DNA from: Spirochaetaceae bacterium
GTDB lineage: Bacteria; Spirochaetota; Spirochaetia; CADAEX01
Direction: 5' to 3'
DNA: 7,184 nucleotides
Assembly (NCBI GenBank): GCA_009778835.1
Contig: WRFK01000076.1
Coordinates: 1 to 7,184, forward strand
Both the position numbers and the translations under genes were made by a program. This document shows positions 5,764 through 7,184 of the stretch, one piece after another. Position 1 is the stretch's first letter. Every line of letters starts with the position of its first letter. Below the pieces are notes generated by a model. It was not told the origin of the DNA. It did no database searches and saw only the letters and a program-made list of their open reading frames with translations.

Positions 5764-6085
5764 TCCAATGGAATTAATTAAAAATTTTCAGGGTATTCAA
5801 AATAAAGTGGGGGAACTGCAATCAAAACTTTCTTCACTTTCTGTAGCCGGATATGCAGGCGGTGATATGGTGAAAGTTGAAATTGATGGCCATATGCAGG
5901 TAATTGATGTCAGGATTACAAAAGAAGCGGTTCCACTGGGGCAGGATGATACAGGTGTGCTTGAGGAGCTTATAAAAGCTGCGTTTAACGATGCAGTAAG
6001 GCGGATGAAAGATAAAATCAATGAAGAGGTTTCATCCATGACAGGGGGAGTAAATCTTCCGGGCATATTGCCGTTTGGTAACTAG
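5753..6085 (+). CDS. ybaB: YbaB/EbfC family nucleoid-associated protein
   Basis: Small DNA-binding protein of 110 residues, the usual family length. YbaB/EbfC proteins form dimers that coat or bridge DNA and influence nucleoid structure and gene expression. The closest studied spirochaete relative is Borrelia EbfC. Visible family marks are a helical N-terminus (LIKNFQGIQNKVGELQSKL), the central strand block GGDMVKVEIDGHMQVIDVRI (about 37-56), a second helix with AAFNDAVRRMKDKINEE (about 76-92) and the C-terminal MTGGVNLPG (about 96-104). The ATG at 5753 overlaps the end of dnaX by 11 bases. It has a ribosome-binding site AAGGA (5740-5744) 8 bases ahead, so translation is probably coupled to dnaX. 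A second ATG at 5768 is possible but has no better site. The stop codon TAG abuts the hairpin repeat array. Confidence 0.95.
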   Translation: MNIDPMELIKNFQGIQNKVGELQSKLSSLSVAGYAGGDMVKVEIDGHMQVIDVRITKEAVPLGQDDTGVLEELIKAAFNDAVRRMKDKINEEVSSMTGGVNLPGILPFGN

Positions 6086-6212
6086 CGACACGGATGTCGC
6101 ATCCTGCGCGGCAACAGGGATGTTGCAATATGGCGCAGGGAGTGACACGGATGTCGCATCCTGCGCGGCAACAGGGATGTTGCGATATGGCGCAGGGAGT
6201 GAAACGGATGCT
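6085..6212 (+). repeat. 57-bp direct repeats made of nested hairpins (two full copies, one remnant)
   Basis: Two units, 6087-6143 and 6144-6200, differ at a single base (A6127 against G6184). A third copy begins at 6201 but matches only about 10 bases. Each unit is about 60% GC (34 of 57), unlike its AT-rich surroundings. Hairpin A is GCGACA-CGGA-TGTCGC (6085-6100). Stem B is CCTGCGC (6103-6109) with GCGCAGG (6133-6139), and it encloses hairpin C, GCAACA-GGGA-TGTTGC (6111-6126). The same folds recur at 6142-6157, 6160-6196 and 6168-6183. The repeat separates two genes that normally share an operon. It resembles a REP/BIME-like or MITE-like interspersed element; I do not recognise the family. 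Confidence 0.9.
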
Positions 6213-6221
6213 TTGAGATCT

Positions 6222-6227
6222 AAAGGA
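6222..6227 (+). promoter_or_regulatory. Ribosome-binding site that fixes the TTG start of recR
   Basis: AAAGGA lies 7 bases before the TTG at 6235. No in-frame ATG is placed to give the conserved RecR N-terminus, so this site decides the start. It also places the whole hairpin array outside the recR coding region. Confidence 0.8.
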
Positions 6228-6234
6228 TAAGTTT

Positions 6235-6822
6235 TTGAATTCAATAGATATTCTTATAAAAAATCTTTCTTCTCTGCCTGGAATTGGAAAAAAAAGCGCA
6301 GCGAGAATAGCATATTATCTTTTAAAAGTTGATAAAAATTATATCCATTCATTTACAAATTCAATTCGCGATGCTGTTGAAAAAATAAAAAATTGTAAAA
6401 TATGCGGTAATTACACAGAAAGTGAAATTTGCGAAATTTGTTCAGACATCATGAGAGAAAAAAATATTATATGTGTTGTTGAAATGCCGCAGGATATCGC
6501 TGTTATTGAAGCAACAGGTATTTTTAACGGACAATACCATGTCTTAATGGGACACATTTCTCCTATTGAAGGAATCGGGCCTGATCAGATAAATATTAAA
6601 CAGCTTCTGCAGCGGCTCGATAAAGAAAATATTAGCGAAATTATTATTGCGACAAATCCTTCTGTTGAAGGAGATACAACAGCGTTATATATCCAAAAGC
6701 TTCTTGCTGGAAAAAATATAAAAATTACAAAGCTGGCATCCGGCCTTCCTGTTGGCGGAGATCTTGAATATACAGACAGGCTTACGCTTATGAGGTCGAT
6801 ACAGGGCAGATTGCCGCTCTAA
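6235..6822 (+). CDS. recR: Recombination mediator protein RecR
   Basis: Zinc-containing DNA-clamp protein of the RecFOR pathway. With RecO (and RecF) it helps load RecA onto single-stranded DNA coated with SSB during gap repair. The 195 residues match the family length of about 200. A helix-hairpin-helix, LPGIGKKSA (14-22), comes first. A four-cysteine zinc motif follows with C54, C57, C66 and C69. The Toprim domain runs from about 77, with E83 in VVEMPQD and the NPSVEGDTT block at 141-149. The C-terminal SGLPVGGDLEYTD (169-181) and the closing RSIQGR are also typical. The start is TTG, supported by AAAGGA at 6222-6227. The gene lies downstream of dnaX and ybaB as in many bacteria, but here a 149-bp gap with hairpin repeats intervenes, so its expression may be partly uncoupled. 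Confidence 0.97.
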   Translation: MNSIDILIKNLSSLPGIGKKSAARIAYYLLKVDKNYIHSFTNSIRDAVEKIKNCKICGNYTESEICEICSDIMREKNIICVVEMPQDIAVIEATGIFNGQYHVLMGHISPIEGIGPDQINIKQLLQRLDKENISEIIIATNPSVEGDTTALYIQKLLAGKNIKITKLASGLPVGGDLEYTDRLTLMRSIQGRLPL

Positions 6823-6904
6823 ACCAGTTGTCCCTGCGAAGGTTGGAATTCTAACGAACTCCACATCGATAGCTTGGCATGGATTTTATTTTTCAGCAGA
6901 TCAT

Positions 6905-7184
6905 TTATTTACTGATATTTTGATTTATCCTTTTTTTTATTTCATCAATAGAGAATCCTTGATCCATCAATTCCAGCAAATGCTTTCTTTCTTCTTCACG
7001 ACCATCAACGAGTCCTTCAGCACGTCCTTCCTTTCGACCAACAACACGTCCTTGTTCATGACCTTCCTGCAAAGCTTCTTCTCGTTCTTCCTTGCGGGCA
7101 AAAGCAATTGCATCCTCTGTGTTCCATTCAGTCAATATCATATTAAGAACCTCCGACCCATGTGTTTTAAGGTATTCTGCAAGA
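6905..7184 (-). CDS. Rpn/PD-(D/E)XK-family transposase-nuclease, C-terminal part (5' end outside window)
   Basis: The minus-strand frame is open from the right edge of the window to TAA at 6905-6907, giving 93 codons. The methionine at 7141 is internal, since the same frame continues upstream as LAEYLKTHGSEVLN. That run into MILTEWNTEDAIAFARKEE matches my knowledge of the C-terminus of Rpn (YhgA-like) recombination-promoting nucleases, which cut DNA with a PD-(D/E)XK catalytic domain. That catalytic domain would lie beyond the window. After it comes a charged tail in which glycine falls at every fourth residue over six positions (about residues 41-61 of the part seen), then E-rich helix and an LMDQGFSIDEIKKRI segment typical of the family's end. 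The gene is convergent with recR, ending 82 bp from it. Such genes are often multicopy and decayed in treponemes. Whether this copy is intact cannot be seen. Confidence 0.75.
   Translation of the reverse strand, partial: LAEYLKTHGSEVLNMILTEWNTEDAIAFARKEEREEALQEGHEQGRVVGRKEGRAEGLVDGREEERKHLLELMDQGFSIDEIKKRINQNISK

Noticed and set aside
6085..6200. CRISPR-like array
   Set aside because: The 57-bp units are contiguous with no unique spacers between them, and no cas gene is in view.

Overview
The window looks like ordinary chromosomal DNA from a low-GC bacterium, most likely a spirochaete of the Treponema group. This placement is inference. It rests on the AT-rich coding sequence, a methyl-accepting chemotaxis receptor, the tail of an Rpn/PD-(D/E)XK-type transposase-nuclease with a long glycine-tetrad tail (a family expanded in treponemes), and a GC-rich hairpin repeat between housekeeping genes. 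No database search was possible.

Layout, left to right. Bases 1-1077 hold the C-terminal 358 codons of aspartyl-tRNA synthetase (aspS). It is followed 28 bp later by a small hot-dog-fold thioesterase (1106-1498), probably in the same operon. After a 155-bp gap with possible RNA structure comes a complete methyl-accepting chemotaxis protein (1654-3402). A strong sigma-70-like promoter (3431-3459) then opens a stable-RNA block: tRNA-Ser(UGA), tRNA-Ser(GCU), tRNA-Arg(GCG), tRNA-Ser(CGA), tRNA-Ser(GGA) and, four bases after the last tRNA, the signal recognition particle RNA (3974-4085). A structured 112-bp leader leads into dnaX (4198-5763), ybaB/ebfC (5753-6085, overlapping dnaX) and recR (6235-6822, TTG start). 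Between ybaB and recR lies a GC-rich array of 57-bp direct repeats made of nested hairpins. The right edge carries the 3' part of an Rpn-family gene on the minus strand (6905-7184), convergent with recR.

How the genes fit together. The order tRNA-Ser / SRP RNA / dnaX / ybaB / recR is the one known from Bacillus subtilis (trnSL-Ser1, scr, dnaX, yaaK, recR), so it is an old arrangement linking translation, protein targeting and DNA replication/repair. The four serine tRNAs together read all six serine codons. dnaX supplies the clamp-loader ATPase, and RecR works in RecFOR recombinational repair.

The most interesting signals are three. (1) An A8 tract in dnaX lies exactly where the clamp-loader core ends. 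Both alternative frames stop within three to four codons of it and a hairpin follows, which predicts a short gamma-like product made by slippage. (2) The nested-hairpin 57-bp repeat between ybaB and recR has two hairpins per unit that look like diverged copies with compensatory changes. (3) The tRNA-Arg has a GCG anticodon instead of the usual ACG. I saw no CRISPR array, defence island, prophage or clearly new multi-gene system.
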